Positions 26,031-34,973 of a stretch of DNA of 64,000 bases are shown here, one piece after another. This stretch comes from Microcaldota archaeon (GTDB lineage: Archaea > Micrarchaeota > Micrarchaeia > Micrarchaeales > Micrarchaeaceae): contig JASHSJ010000030.1 of NCBI GenBank assembly GCA_030040895.1, forward strand, positions 1 to 64,000, in the 5' to 3' direction. Position numbers and translations under genes: made by a program. Below the pieces are notes generated by a model, which saw only the letters and a list, made by a program, of their open reading frames with translations, was not told where the DNA came from and did no database searches. Within the stretch, counting starts at the first letter, position 1. Each line of letters begins with the position of its first letter.

Positions 26031-27494
26031 CTACTTGGCTATCTTTTCAAGAATTGGATACGTTTCAAAGAGCCTTTCCTGCTGCAACTGCTGATACAGC
26101 ATGTATATTATGCCAACCGTAAGAAGGATTCCCATGCCCGATCCTATGGCTCCGGTGAGCGTGGCTAGCGCTGCCAGCAACCCAACGAATATGCTGCCAA
26201 GCGTGGCAACAGTAGGTATGTACTTGTTTAGCACGCTTTCTATTATTCTTGGATCTCTCCTGAACCCGGGTATCTGCCAGCCCATGTCACCGAGCTGCTC
26301 CGCCATGTTCTTAGGGCTCTGCCCCGTCATCTCTATCCAGAACTTGCCGAATATGACGCACAATATGACAAGAATTATGGTATATATTATCACGTGAATC
26401 CATTCCGGGACAAGAATAATGCCGCCCCATGGAAGATACAGCGATGAAGTCTGCGTGGCAAGATAGCTAAAGTAAGTTGAATATCCTCCTATCCCGTATG
26501 GCGCTGGATACGGATTGGGAAACTGCGGAGATATTAGATATATCAGGCCTCCGGTGAGCTCCTGGGTTGTCCCTGATGTAGTTGCTACCGGGGTATACAG
26601 CGCTATGAACCTGGCCAGGTTTGCGAACTGCCCACCCACTCCTGCAAGGAACCTGAACCAGACCGTAAAGCTGAGCTCAAGCGACGATGCGAGTATGACT
26701 GGGAGCACGCTGACGTAAAGGAATGGAATCGGAAGCCTCCCCCCTATGCCCCTGAGCTGCTCAAACGCCAGGGGAAGCTCCACCTTTGTCTCATAGGCAT
26801 ATATGCTTACGAGGAACACAAGAACCGCAAAGAACAGCGGCCCGAATGCGAGCAGTGCGCTTGCGAGCGCTGCAGATCCTCCTGCCTGTATTGCAGATAC
26901 GGCGCCGGGTATGAGTATTTCTATTGTGCCGGCGACTATCGAATAGGAGACTCCGCTGGCTATGAATATGTTTATCCCCGACATTATGCCGTACTTTGTC
27001 ATTATCTCGTCAAGGAATATTATCGTTATGGCTCCGATCGCCATCTGCAGGGCCACTATCCCGAAAAACGATGGGCTTGCCAGCGGCACGAATCCAGTGG
27101 CCACGTATATGACCGATTCCACTATAGCAATGCCCATCGCCGCAAGCTTCTGAAGCGTCTGGTATCTTGCTTTCTGCACCATGTCAGTCATGTCCATGTT
27201 GATAAGGCCAGCTCCCGATACCAGCTGCAGCAGTATGCTGGCCAGCACTATTGGCCCTATTCCAACGGTTATCAGGCTGCCTATCTTCCCTGCGAACACT
27301 ATGCTGATCAGCTGTAGCACTGGCTGGGACAGCGCCGTGGAGCTAACTCCAACCGCAACAGTGCTGTACAGTACGAAATATACGACAAGGATTCCGGCCG
27401 TCCAGTACATCTTCTCCCTGAGCGAGAGCTGGTTCTTGGGCGGAGCTATCGTCGGTATGAATGGGCTTATCTTATCTATGAACTCTAGTGCCAT
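26031..27494 (-). CDS. secY: Preprotein translocase subunit SecY
   Basis: The 487-residue protein has about ten membrane helices and is the pore of the Sec translocon. The first helix region (KMYWTAGILVVYFVLYS), the plug region after it (GSLITVGIGPIVLASI), and the C-terminal QQLQQERLFETYPILE tail match archaeal SecY/Sec61-alpha. It serves the many signal-bearing proteins of this window together with SRP54 and SRP RNA. It starts 4 nt after the V4R-like gene. Confidence 0.95.
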   Translation of the reverse strand: MALEFIDKISPFIPTIAPPKNQLSLREKMYWTAGILVVYFVLYSTVAVGVSSTALSQPVLQLISIVFAGKIGSLITVGIGPIVLASILLQLVSGAGLINMDMTDMVQKARYQTLQKLAAMGIAIVESVIYVATGFVPLASPSFFGIVALQMAIGAITIIFLDEIMTKYGIMSGINIFIASGVSYSIVAGTIEILIPGAVSAIQAGGSAALASALLAFGPLFFAVLVFLVSIYAYETKVELPLAFEQLRGIGGRLPIPFLYVSVLPVILASSLELSFTVWFRFLAGVGGQFANLARFIALYTPVATTSGTTQELTGGLIYLISPQFPNPYPAPYGIGGYSTYFSYLATQTSSLYLPWGGIILVPEWIHVIIYTIILVILCVIFGKFWIEMTGQSPKNMAEQLGDMGWQIPGFRRDPRIIESVLNKYIPTVATLGSIFVGLLAALATLTGAIGSGMGILLTVGIIYMLYQQLQQERLFETYPILEKIAK

Positions 27495-27498
27495 GCTG

Positions 27499-28623
27499 CT
27501 ACCTGTTTGCGATCTTTACTGCCTCCTTTATGTCAGCCGTATAAGTTCCGGCGCTTCCGGTTGTCTGGGATGCTGAGAGTTCCCCCACGCCTGCCTTTGA
27601 GAAAATGCCATAATAGAATGAGAGCGCGATATTGACAAACTCTGTCCTCGAAAGCACCATATCAAATCTTATCCTGAAACGCAGGGGCTTGGCGCTTACA
27701 AGCTTTGGAATGCCAAAGCCTAACGACATTCCTATGCCGAGCGCCCGCTCATACAACGGCTGCAGATTACCTTTTCTTGGTTGCTCATTAAATAGCTTTG
27801 CGCCTGCGCTGTATCCTATGAAATAGACTATCTTGCCGACTTCTTCGTTGTAGCTCCGGTCAAGCAGCGGCGTCCATGCAAGGGACAGGTAGTCCCGAGA
27901 AACTCCGCGCTGTCCCGAGGGATGGACCTGCATTTCCGCCGAATGCTCGACGAGCACTCCGGCAAACTTGTCCAGCGTGTCTATTCTCGGCGTGCTGCTC
28001 GCCGCCTGCGCCCTGTTGTAATCATAGGCAAACCAGCAATGCTCTGCTCCGTTGCTGGTGCATGTGATTTCGTACACCGGCGCCAGCTTGTTCGTTATCC
28101 CGCTTATGTATCCTGATATTATGCCGGATTCGAACGCGTGCGCGTTTATCGAGAGATTGGTTGCGCTCTTATTGAACATCTTTACCTCGGGCCTGTCCGC
28201 GAATGCCGAATATGTTAGATGGCTGTATCCCGCCGACTCCATGAACGACACAAGATCCGGTATGGGCTCTTCGGGAAGAGTGTAACGTTTTATCTGGTAG
28301 TTCTGCCTGTACAGCATCCTCCCAAGATAAACGCCGAAGTTGTAGCGGATATTTTCCATCTCGCTGCTCATGCTTGATACCGCGGAGCACATGAGTATGG
28401 CATCGTACGGGACCATGTCCTTTTCATTTGGAGCCTTCCTTGCCGATATCCTTCTCAGCATGCTCTCTTCATAAGCGGCTATCTGCTGCTCTCCGACAGG
28501 CTCAGCCTGAGGGAGCGGGTTGAATATTACGGGCTTGCGCCTGGGCTTGGCCTTGAGCTTTGCCCTCGCCTTGACTGTAATGTGCTTGGCCCCGGCTCCC
28601 CCGACCTTCTTAGCATTGGCCAT
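27499..28623 (-). CDS. V4R-like domain protein upstream of secY
   Basis: The 374-residue protein has a basic, proline-rich N-terminus (1-40) and a domain resembling V4R (4-vinyl reductase) modules: AFESGIISGYISGITNK, then ITCTSNGAEHCWF with two Cys near residue 195. V4R domains bind small molecules or metals and occur in regulators and in TRAPP-like proteins. The C-terminal part looks like a related helical domain. ATG 28623 is chosen because GTGATATC lies just before it; GTG 28638 is part of that site. TTTAAAAC at 28647-28656 is a plausible TATA element for this gene and secY. Confidence 0.6.
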   Translation of the reverse strand: MANAKKVGGAGAKHITVKARAKLKAKPRRKPVIFNPLPQAEPVGEQQIAAYEESMLRRISARKAPNEKDMVPYDAILMCSAVSSMSSEMENIRYNFGVYLGRMLYRQNYQIKRYTLPEEPIPDLVSFMESAGYSHLTYSAFADRPEVKMFNKSATNLSINAHAFESGIISGYISGITNKLAPVYEITCTSNGAEHCWFAYDYNRAQAASSTPRIDTLDKFAGVLVEHSAEMQVHPSGQRGVSRDYLSLAWTPLLDRSYNEEVGKIVYFIGYSAGAKLFNEQPRKGNLQPLYERALGIGMSLGFGIPKLVSAKPLRFRIRFDMVLSRTEFVNIALSFYYGIFSKAGVGELSASQTTGSAGTYTADIKEAVKIANR

Positions 28624-28663
28624 AGGATTAGATATCACTCTAAAAGGTTTTAAACTCTAGGTT

Positions 28664-29182
28664 TCATCTGGAGTGCCTGCTTACTGCCTTCTTTTTCAGC
28701 ATGCAGCCGGGGTTTGAGAGCTTGTCAAGATAATACACTGATATGACAATGTTGACGGCCGACATAACTTCGAATATAAGGATTTCGTACGCTGATATGA
28801 AATTTATCAGCGACGTTATCGCTATGGAATTTATGCCTATTGCCGTAAGCCCGAACAGCAGTGGAGCGGTGCAGTTGCAGCCGCCGATTATGGTGCCCAG
28901 CACTGCAGTCGCGGTCCCAACTGAAGTTGAGGAGTACTTGGCTTCGTTGTTTATGCTATTGCCTACTGCGTATATGCCTATGGTCATGGCAATCGATGAA
29001 GTAAAAAGTAGCAAATAGATCAAGTACGGGGGAAGGACAACGATTACTGCACCGTGCTCCTGGATTCCGATCAGGAAGTTGAAGACATAGTAGTAGATGA
29101 CCAGTGCGGCGACGTTGATGAAGATGTACTTTGGCCCGTATATGCGCTTGAGACTGCTTGCAATCCTTCTTGCTGATATCAT
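28664..29182 (-). CDS. Polytopic membrane protein paired with DUF929-type protein
   Basis: The 172-residue protein has four or five membrane helices. A glycine-cysteine motif IIGGCNCTAPLLFGL lies between helices 3 and 4, with two cysteines one residue apart. No family is firmly recognised. ATG 29182 lies 10 nt after the stop of the DUF929-like gene, and the two are probably an operon. The Cys pair and the partner with a CxxC thioredoxin motif suggest a membrane thiol-transfer function, which is inference. Confidence 0.65.
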   Translation of the reverse strand: MISARRIASSLKRIYGPKYIFINVAALVIYYYVFNFLIGIQEHGAVIVVLPPYLIYLLLFTSSIAMTIGIYAVGNSINNEAKYSSTSVGTATAVLGTIIGGCNCTAPLLFGLTAIGINSIAITSLINFISAYEILIFEVMSAVNIVISVYYLDKLSNPGCMLKKKAVSRHSR

Positions 29183-29191
29183 ATGCACATC

Positions 29192-30169
29192 TCAATCAAA
29201 ACCATAGGCATGTTCAAGCGCCTCTATGGCAGGAAGGCTGCACACCGGAGCTGAATTCCCGATTGACGGGCACAGTTCTGCTATGTATACATCAGCAGCA
29301 GCGTATTCGCCCCATGCAAACTGGTCGTTGAAGCTTGCCAGCTGGTTGAAGACATCTTGGTGGGTCATGTTGGTGAGTGGGAGGGTTCCGGCCGTAGTCG
29401 GAGTGCTATTGCCGAATACCTCTGCATCGGCGCCAACATTCAGGTATGTGCCCCAGTAGGTGAATGGAGTGCCCTGATACTCGCCCGTAGAGTTCATGAA
29501 CTCTATTGCAGAGGCGTATGTCGCATTGGGGGCAAGCGGCACGAAGTATGGCAGCGACTGCATCTCAAAGCCACCCTTTATTGGAGAATCGTATTCTATG
29601 GAGTAGAAGTTTATCAAGTCACTGTGATACTGGTTTCCGAACGTAGCGCCGGAACTTGTGGTGTAGTTGTTTATGTTCCAGTAAAGAGTCGGCACGTCTC
29701 CGTCCCCGAACGAGCTATATCCCGTGTAGAGTGCGCTGAAGTTGCCGAATCTGGAGAGAGCCAGTGCCATTGCCCACCTGTTCTCACCGCAGAATATGCA
29801 GGATATTGCACCCATGTATATTACGCTTGGTTTTCCGTTCACCATTATTGGCGCGTAGTTCAGGGTATTTGATATGCCGCTGCCCACAGTATCGGTAAGC
29901 GTCCCGTTGAGGAGCCGCGCTCCGGCGGTCTCAAAGTATGCGTTCGGCGCGTTGTTTATCACGCTTAGCTGGGACGGAGTTAGCGGGTTGTCTATTCCCG
30001 CCAGGGTCTGCCCAAGAGGCGGACCGTATATTGCAACCCGTATTACCGGATATTCCAGATACAAGACTATCCCGACAACAGCGAGTATCAGGATTGTGTT
30101 TATGCCCAGCAGTATATTGAACCTTCTGCGCAGGCCCTCTATGTCCTTATTTTTTCTTACGACTGCCAT
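29192..30169 (-). CDS. DUF929-type membrane-anchored thioredoxin-like protein
   Basis: The 325-residue protein has one N-terminal membrane helix (about 15-40) and an exported domain. The motif IYMGAISCIFCGENRWAMA contains a CxxC in a thioredoxin-like context, as in the archaeal DUF929 family. Several Asn-X-Thr sites suggest glycosylation. Two further cysteines near the C-terminus (ELCPSIGNSAPVC) could form a second disulfide. ATG 30169 is chosen from TATA placement; TTG 30184 is the longer frame. A role in extracytoplasmic disulfide chemistry is plausible, not proven. Confidence 0.75.
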   Translation of the reverse strand: MAVVRKNKDIEGLRRRFNILLGINTILILAVVGIVLYLEYPVIRVAIYGPPLGQTLAGIDNPLTPSQLSVINNAPNAYFETAGARLLNGTLTDTVGSGISNTLNYAPIMVNGKPSVIYMGAISCIFCGENRWAMALALSRFGNFSALYTGYSSFGDGDVPTLYWNINNYTTSSGATFGNQYHSDLINFYSIEYDSPIKGGFEMQSLPYFVPLAPNATYASAIEFMNSTGEYQGTPFTYWGTYLNVGADAEVFGNSTPTTAGTLPLTNMTHQDVFNQLASFNDQFAWGEYAAADVYIAELCPSIGNSAPVCSLPAIEALEHAYGFD

Positions 30170-30205
30170 TAAATCATTCGCCAATAAACTGGCGAGAGGA
30201 GTTTT

Positions 30206-30220
30206 ACATCTATAAGATGT
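30206..30220. promoter_or_regulatory. 15-bp perfect inverted repeat overlapping a TATA element
   Basis: ACATCT-ATA-AGATGT is a perfect palindrome with a 3-nt centre between the divergent DUF929-like and tatD genes. On the minus strand it covers CTTATAGAT, a plausible TATA element for the DUF929 gene. A bound regulator there would block the promoter. No binding protein is known. Confidence 0.35.
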
Positions 30221-30266
30221 GCGCAGATGTATTTATTATTATCTCTTCATCAATCTAGAGGTTGTT

Positions 30267-31100
30267 ATGCCAGAGAAGTCGATGCTTTTGCAGATCGCAA
30301 AGGACATTACGCACAGAACCGCACAGAAAGTAGACCTGGCAGATGCACATTGCCACCTTGACTTGATCAGCGATACCAAAATCATCCATGATGCCATAGA
30401 GGCAGGCGTTTCAACAATCATAACCGATGGCATAAACATTGCAACGAACAGAAAGGCGCTGAAGCTTGCGGACTGGAAGCACATATTTCCTGCGCTCGGC
30501 ATGGATCCAGAGACCGCTCTGGCAATAAAAGAGCACGATCTCGAGAAGGAGATATCTGAAACAGAAGAATTGATCAGGGCCAATGCAAACAACATAGTGG
30601 CAATAGGAGAGATAGGGCTGGACTACATGAAAGCATGGGAGGAGAAGAAGATAGCAAGGCAGAAAACAGTTTTCGGCAGGATGCTTGACCTGGCGCTGGA
30701 ACTCAATCTGCCAGTCAGCGTGCATTCAAGAAATTCCATGAATGATGTAATTGAAATATTGCACAAGAAAGGGCTCAAGAAAGTTCAGTTGCACTATTTT
30801 GAAGGAGATTCTGATCAAGCAAAGAAGGCGGTTGAACTAGGCTACATGATATCAATACCTCCCGCGCTCACAACGAAGAGAAAGGTAGTGATAAAATACA
30901 CCGACATAAGCAATCTTATGGCAGAGAGCGATTCTCCAGTTGTAGGAAAGAGTCCTAAGGAAGTGGATATATCGGTGCAGATGGTTGCAAACATAAAAGA
31001 GATTCCGTTCGACAGGGCGGCAGAGGCACTAACATTAAATACGAAGAGGTTCTTTAATATTCATCCGAAGCCGCAAGGCCCTGGATCCATCAGATCATGA
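30267..31100 (+). CDS. tatD: TatD-family metal-dependent hydrolase
   Basis: The 277-residue protein is an amidohydrolase-fold nuclease. Metal ligands are visible: DAHCHLD near residue 25 (His-x-His), GEIGLDY (Glu), VSVHSRN (His), QLHYFEG (His) and ESDSPVV (Asp). TatD enzymes act as 3'-5' DNA exonucleases or on D-Tyr-tRNA. ATG 30267 follows GAGGT and gives the conserved start; the frame is open from 30219. The tRNA-Arg gene begins 1 nt after its stop. Confidence 0.92.
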   Translation: MPEKSMLLQIAKDITHRTAQKVDLADAHCHLDLISDTKIIHDAIEAGVSTIITDGINIATNRKALKLADWKHIFPALGMDPETALAIKEHDLEKEISETEELIRANANNIVAIGEIGLDYMKAWEEKKIARQKTVFGRMLDLALELNLPVSVHSRNSMNDVIEILHKKGLKKVQLHYFEGDSDQAKKAVELGYMISIPPALTTKRKVVIKYTDISNLMAESDSPVVGKSPKEVDISVQMVANIKEIPFDRAAEALTLNTKRFFNIHPKPQGPGSIRS

Positions 31101-31101
31101 T

Positions 31102-31176
31102 GGGCTCGTAGCTCAGCTTGGATAGAGCGACAGCCTTCTAAGCTGAAGGTCGCGGGTTCAAATCCCGCCGAGCCCG
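31102..31176 (+). tRNA. tRNA-Arg (anticodon TCT)
   Basis: The acceptor GGGCTCG pairs with CGAGCCC, with G as discriminator. The D arm is GCTC/GAGC, the T arm GCGGG-TTCAAAT-CCCGC. The anticodon loop CTTCTAA holds TCT, reading AGA. The anticodon stem is ACAGC/GCTGA, where the outermost pair is an A-A mismatch. No intron is present and CCA is not encoded. It starts 1 nt after tatD, so it may be processed from a joint transcript. Confidence 0.95.
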
Positions 31177-31214
31177 TTCAAAGTGAATGGTGTTTGAAGA
31201 AAAGCATGCGTAGA

Positions 31215-31676
31215 TTAGTTTGTCTGTTCACCTTGCGCATTGTCTGCTTCATCCTGCTTTGAGCCCTCCCTGCTCTGCCTTCCGCCCCTCTTTGCCTGCT
31301 TGTCGGTCTTAGCGTTTGCAAACTGTATAGAAAGATCTTCATCTGCTGTGCTGTCCATCCACGCCTTTATGTAAGTTGCAATATTCCTGAATGGCTTGCT
31401 GTATCTGTCTGTGAGCATATAGGCAGTTCCTTCGTGCTTTAGGAGGCCAATCTGTACGGCGTAGTCAAGATACCTCTTTGCAGTAGCTACTGGAACTGCT
31501 GCAGGAATCTCCTTTAATCTGAGCTGGCCCTTCTTCTTGACTTCGAGCAGAAGCAATGAGAATCTATATGCCTCAGTCTCATTGTCGTAGAATATCTTGG
31601 CTATCTCCTTGACTTTTACGTCCTTGAGCTTGTCCTTCAGCGGAGCATCCTCAAACTCCCAATACTTGATGCCCAT
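31215..31676 (-). CDS. Winged-helix-like protein, possible regulator
   Basis: The 153-residue protein contains a winged-helix-like region at about 40-95 (RLKEIPAAVPVATAKRYLDY, then GLLKHEGTAYMLTDR) and a charged, low-complexity C-terminal tail rich in Gln, Lys, Ser and Glu. It may bind DNA. ATG 31676 is preferred because CGTGATAAG ends directly before it; GTG 31709 overlaps the upstream gene. It is the last gene in the SRP54 operon. Confidence 0.6.
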   Translation of the reverse strand: MGIKYWEFEDAPLKDKLKDVKVKEIAKIFYDNETEAYRFSLLLLEVKKKGQLRLKEIPAAVPVATAKRYLDYAVQIGLLKHEGTAYMLTDRYSKPFRNIATYIKAWMDSTADEDLSIQFANAKTDKQAKRGGRQSREGSKQDEADNAQGEQTN

Positions 31677-31705
31677 CTTATCACGTGACTGGCCGATATT
31701 ATTGC

Positions 31706-32809
31706 TCACTTGTTTTTAATAAATGTTATGGTATCGCCCTCCTGCAGTACATGGGCTATGCCTACCCTCTGATTTGAAAACCTTGCACTCGGGCCTGTTA
31801 TGTATGCGCACTTTAGCTCATCTACTATCTCAGTATGGAATTTCTTTGCCGCAACTCCCACAGTTGCCCCCTTCTTTAGTATCATGGGATGGCCTTCCTC
31901 GCCGATTCTCGGCTTTAGATATATCGTTATTATGCCGAGTCCCTCATATATCGCTGCCTTGAGCTGCGGAATGTTGATTCCTTCAGTCGCACTTATTGGT
32001 ATTGTCTTCATGCCATACTTCTTTGTGAACTCGTTCGCCACTTTCTGGTAATCGCCCCTTGTGTCCACCTTGTTGAGGACGACAATTGCCCTCATGTAGT
32101 GGATATCTCCGGTCACTATGTCAATGAATGTGTCTTCGTCGACCTTGTCCCATACTGAAACATCAGCATTGTGTATCCCAAGGCCTATGAGTATTGTCTC
32201 TATGTCCTGGCCAGGCAATCCAGACTTGTTCACTTCTATCTTTATTCCTCCAATCAGGCGCTCGCTTATCTGCAGCGATGGCTTCTTCTCGTTCAGCCTT
32301 ATCTTGAGCTGCTTGAACTCGTTTAGAAGTTTGTCGAACTGCTCCATGTTATTTATGTCTATTACAAAAACAATCAGATCTGCGGGCTTGAGTGCTGCCA
32401 TTACTATTCTGCCGCCGCCCACACCAAGATGCGCATCTTCTATGAGCCCGGGCATGTCGAATATCTGTACGTGGGCTTCCTTGTATATCATCGTTCCTGG
32501 TATTATCGTTGTGGTAGTGAATGCATACTGCGCAGTCTTGGACCTTGTGTTTGCTATGGCATTGATGAGCGATGACTTTCCGGCGCTTGGGAAACCCACC
32601 AGGGCAACTGTCGCATCTCCAGTCTTCTTCACAAAGAATCCTTCTCCGTGAACCTTCCTGCTCGCGACTACTATGTCGCGCTTTATCTTTGCTACCTTAG
32701 CCCTGAGGATCCTTATGTGCTTGTTTGTCTTCTTGTTGTCCTTAGTCTTGGATACCTCTTCAGTTAGCTCTTCGAGTTTTTGTTCAAGTGCTGCTTTCTT
32801 ATCTGGCAA
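31706..32809 (-). CDS. DRG-family GTPase (Obg superfamily, TGS domain)
   Basis: The 367-residue GTPase matches archaeal DRG/Rbg proteins, which act on translating ribosomes. An N-terminal helical hairpin (1-45) precedes G1 GFPSAGKSS, switch TTTTIIPG, G3 DMPGLIEDA, and G4 NKVD after an S5D2L-like insertion. The C-terminal TGS domain ends with VLQEGDTITFI. It starts with TTG 32809, with GTGATAT upstream formed by the end of the ASCH gene. Confidence 0.92.
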   Translation of the reverse strand: MPDKKAALEQKLEELTEEVSKTKDNKKTNKHIRILRAKVAKIKRDIVVASRKVHGEGFFVKKTGDATVALVGFPSAGKSSLINAIANTRSKTAQYAFTTTTIIPGTMIYKEAHVQIFDMPGLIEDAHLGVGGGRIVMAALKPADLIVFVIDINNMEQFDKLLNEFKQLKIRLNEKKPSLQISERLIGGIKIEVNKSGLPGQDIETILIGLGIHNADVSVWDKVDEDTFIDIVTGDIHYMRAIVVLNKVDTRGDYQKVANEFTKKYGMKTIPISATEGINIPQLKAAIYEGLGIITIYLKPRIGEEGHPMILKKGATVGVAAKKFHTEIVDELKCAYITGPSARFSNQRVGIAHVLQEGDTITFIKNK

Positions 32810-32813
32810 AATA

Positions 32814-33212
32814 TCACATGTTGATGTTGAAGAAACCGGGCATTCCGCGGAATGGGACTGGTTCTATTCTCTCGGTTTTTGATATTATATAACCGTACTT
32901 CGGCATAGCTGTGCCCCAGCCCTCTGACTCTAGTTCCTTCTTTGTAGCAAGGTGTAGATTGGCATCCGCCGCGAAATCCTCGAAAGTATCGTATCTCTTT
33001 ACTGCATTTATGAACGCCTTTCCTATTACCATGCCAGTTGGTAGAGAATCAAATCCGAAATCTTTTAGTATATCCGGACTTGTGCCGCTCTTGCAGGCAT
33101 AAACGTAGAACCAGCCCCTGTGACTTGTGTTCTTGTTCCTGGTCTCTATCTTCTTCTTTCCCGAAATCAAAAGCTCTGCCCAAGGTTGGCTGAGCGCTAA
33201 GGCTTTCATCAT
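32814..33212 (-). CDS. ASCH-domain protein
   Basis: The 132-residue protein is a single ASCH domain: LALSQPWAELLISGKKKIETR at the start (cut here to the main motif QPWAELLISG), then GWFYVYACK. ASCH domains bind RNA or modified nucleosides, and some hydrolyse N4-acetylcytidine. The key Lys in SGKKKIE is present. It lies between a small membrane protein and a GTPase in the SRP54 operon. Its last codon and stop, ATG TGA, form the ribosome site of the next gene. Confidence 0.82.
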   Translation of the reverse strand: MMKALALSQPWAELLISGKKKIETRNKNTSHRGWFYVYACKSGTSPDILKDFGFDSLPTGMVIGKAFINAVKRYDTFEDFAADANLHLATKKELESEGWGTAMPKYGYIISKTERIEPVPFRGMPGFFNINM

Positions 33213-33220
33213 TATTACCC

Positions 33221-33604
33221 TTACGTGTGGATCCTGTATGTCCTAGACGCATAGCTTGCGTATTTGTATATGTATAGGCACAGGCTGAAAAAGAATGCAA
33301 TCTCGAATATTCCTGATACCAGCTCTGCCTTGTTCAATAACACTAGGATTACGGATATCATTATCAGGAACACAGGTATGAGCACAGGGTGGGTTGGCGC
33401 ATCTTCGACTATCCTTCCGGGCTTGGTTTCCTCAATGCTCCTTGAGGGGAACATTAGGAACCCGAACGTGAAAAGCAATATGCTGAAATCCAGCAGCACA
33501 TCGTAGCGGTCCAGCGCTATTGAAATAACCGCGGCTACTACTATGAGAAGCTGCACGACCAGCCAGAACTTGCCCTCCATCGGTATTTTGTGTTGTCTTT
33601 GCAT
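33221..33604 (-). CDS. Small membrane protein, unknown
   Basis: The 127-residue protein has four hydrophobic helices (about residues 12-30, 38-50, 70-88, 94-112) and short loops. No family is recognised. ATG 33604 is chosen; the site GTGATATG directly before it is formed by the last codons of SRP54 or the spacer. It sits immediately after srp54, so a role in membrane targeting is conceivable but unsupported. Confidence 0.65.
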   Translation of the reverse strand: MQRQHKIPMEGKFWLVVQLLIVVAAVISIALDRYDVLLDFSILLFTFGFLMFPSRSIEETKPGRIVEDAPTHPVLIPVFLIMISVILVLLNKAELVSGIFEIAFFFSLCLYIYKYASYASRTYRIHT

Positions 33605-33608
33605 CATA

Positions 33609-34904
33609 TCACATCATCTTTCCGAATCTCTTCTTGAAGTTTCTGTCATTCTTCATTGTATCGAACATCTTCTTCATCTTGTTGAACTCTGATATCATCG
33701 AATGCACGTCCTTTTCTGATGTTCCGCTGCCTTTTGCTATCCTCCTTATCCTGTCCGGATTGTGTAGCAGCTTCGCATTCTTCCTCTCTGCCACTGTCAT
33801 AGAGCTTATTATTGTCTTATATTTGTTTAGTTTCTCCTCCCCCTGCTCTATCATTTCCTTTGGCACATCGGGAGCGCCCAGCATTCCAAACACGTTCTTT
33901 AGAGGCCCCATCTTGTTTATGGCCTTTAGCTGGCTGTAGAAGGTATCGAAGTTTAGTTCCTCTGCCTGCACTTCCTCCTGGGTAAGGTTTGCCTCCTTGA
34001 CCGCATCCTGGACATGTGATACAAGAGAAGCTATATCTGGTATTCCGAGCAGTCTTCCAATGAACTTGTCGGCATCATATTGCTCAAGGCTGTTTAGCTT
34101 CTCGCCAATTCCTATGAACATGACTGGCGCCTTTGCCGCATTTGCCGCGCTCAGTGCGCCACCCCCCTTCCCAGATCCGTCCATCTTTGTTACAAGAACC
34201 CCTGATATCTTCACCGCATTATTGAACTCCCTGGCCTGTGCGCCCGCCACCTGGCCTATGTCGGCGCTTATGACCAGTATTTTTTCATCTGGATTGAACG
34301 AATCTGAGACTGACTTCAGTTCTTTTATCAGTGCCCCATCGAGCGCGTTCCTGCCACTCGTATCGCAGATAACCACTTGCTTGTCCTTCAATGCCTTGAG
34401 GCCCTCCCTTGCTATCTTTCCTGCATCCTTCTCCCCTTTCATTCCAAAGAAAGCGATGTTTGCTGTCTTTGACAGCGTTTCAAGCTGCTCATATGCTGCA
34501 GGCCTTGACACATCGCAGCATATTACTCCGGCGCTTAGTCCCCTGTCCTGATAGAACTTGGCCAGCTTTGCTGCGCTTGTTGTCTTTCCAGATCCGTACA
34601 GTCCTAGTAACAATATCTTTTGTTTCTGGAGCTTGGGCGTATATGTTGCGCCCATGAGTTTGACAAGCTCATCGTAGATGATATTGGTTATATAATCAGT
34701 CGGGGCCAGTCCTGGGGGTGGCTTGCTCCCCAGCGCCTTCTCTTCTATTTCCTTTGTGAAGTTGAGAACCAGCTGTACCTCTACGTCTGCGCTCAGCAGG
34801 GTCTTCTGGAGATCCTTGTTGAACTCCTTGATGGTCTTTGCATCTATAATGGTAGACCGCGTCAGCTTTGCTATGGCCTGCCGCAATCCTTCTCCCAAGT
34901 CCAT
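33609..34904 (-). CDS. srp54: Signal recognition particle protein SRP54
   Basis: The 431-residue protein binds SRP RNA and signal sequences and targets ribosomes to the membrane. The N domain (1-90) is followed by the G domain with GLYGSGKTT at about 101-109, DTSGR and TKMDGSGKGG. The C-terminal M domain is methionine-rich (FNKMKKMFDTMKN). ATG 34904 is the better start; TTG 34913 precedes it in frame. The matching SRP RNA is at 53418-53676. It heads a five-gene operon to 31215. Confidence 0.96.
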   Translation of the reverse strand: MDLGEGLRQAIAKLTRSTIIDAKTIKEFNKDLQKTLLSADVEVQLVLNFTKEIEEKALGSKPPPGLAPTDYITNIIYDELVKLMGATYTPKLQKQKILLLGLYGSGKTTSAAKLAKFYQDRGLSAGVICCDVSRPAAYEQLETLSKTANIAFFGMKGEKDAGKIAREGLKALKDKQVVICDTSGRNALDGALIKELKSVSDSFNPDEKILVISADIGQVAGAQAREFNNAVKISGVLVTKMDGSGKGGGALSAANAAKAPVMFIGIGEKLNSLEQYDADKFIGRLLGIPDIASLVSHVQDAVKEANLTQEEVQAEELNFDTFYSQLKAINKMGPLKNVFGMLGAPDVPKEMIEQGEEKLNKYKTIISSMTVAERKNAKLLHNPDRIRRIAKGSGTSEKDVHSMISEFNKMKKMFDTMKNDRNFKKRFGKMM

Positions 34905-34973
34905 AGGAATCAATAATGAGATGAATTCCTTTTGATATTTACCTTTTTATTTATGCCTATATAAATGGTCATT

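Noticed and set aside
28623-28638. GTG 28638 as V4R-like start
   Set aside because: That GTG is part of the GTGATATC ribosome site for ATG 28623.
30181-30200. Short inverted repeat CGCCA/TGGCG beside the DUF929-like start
   Set aside because: Five-bp stem with AT-rich loop; too weak to call a regulatory hairpin.
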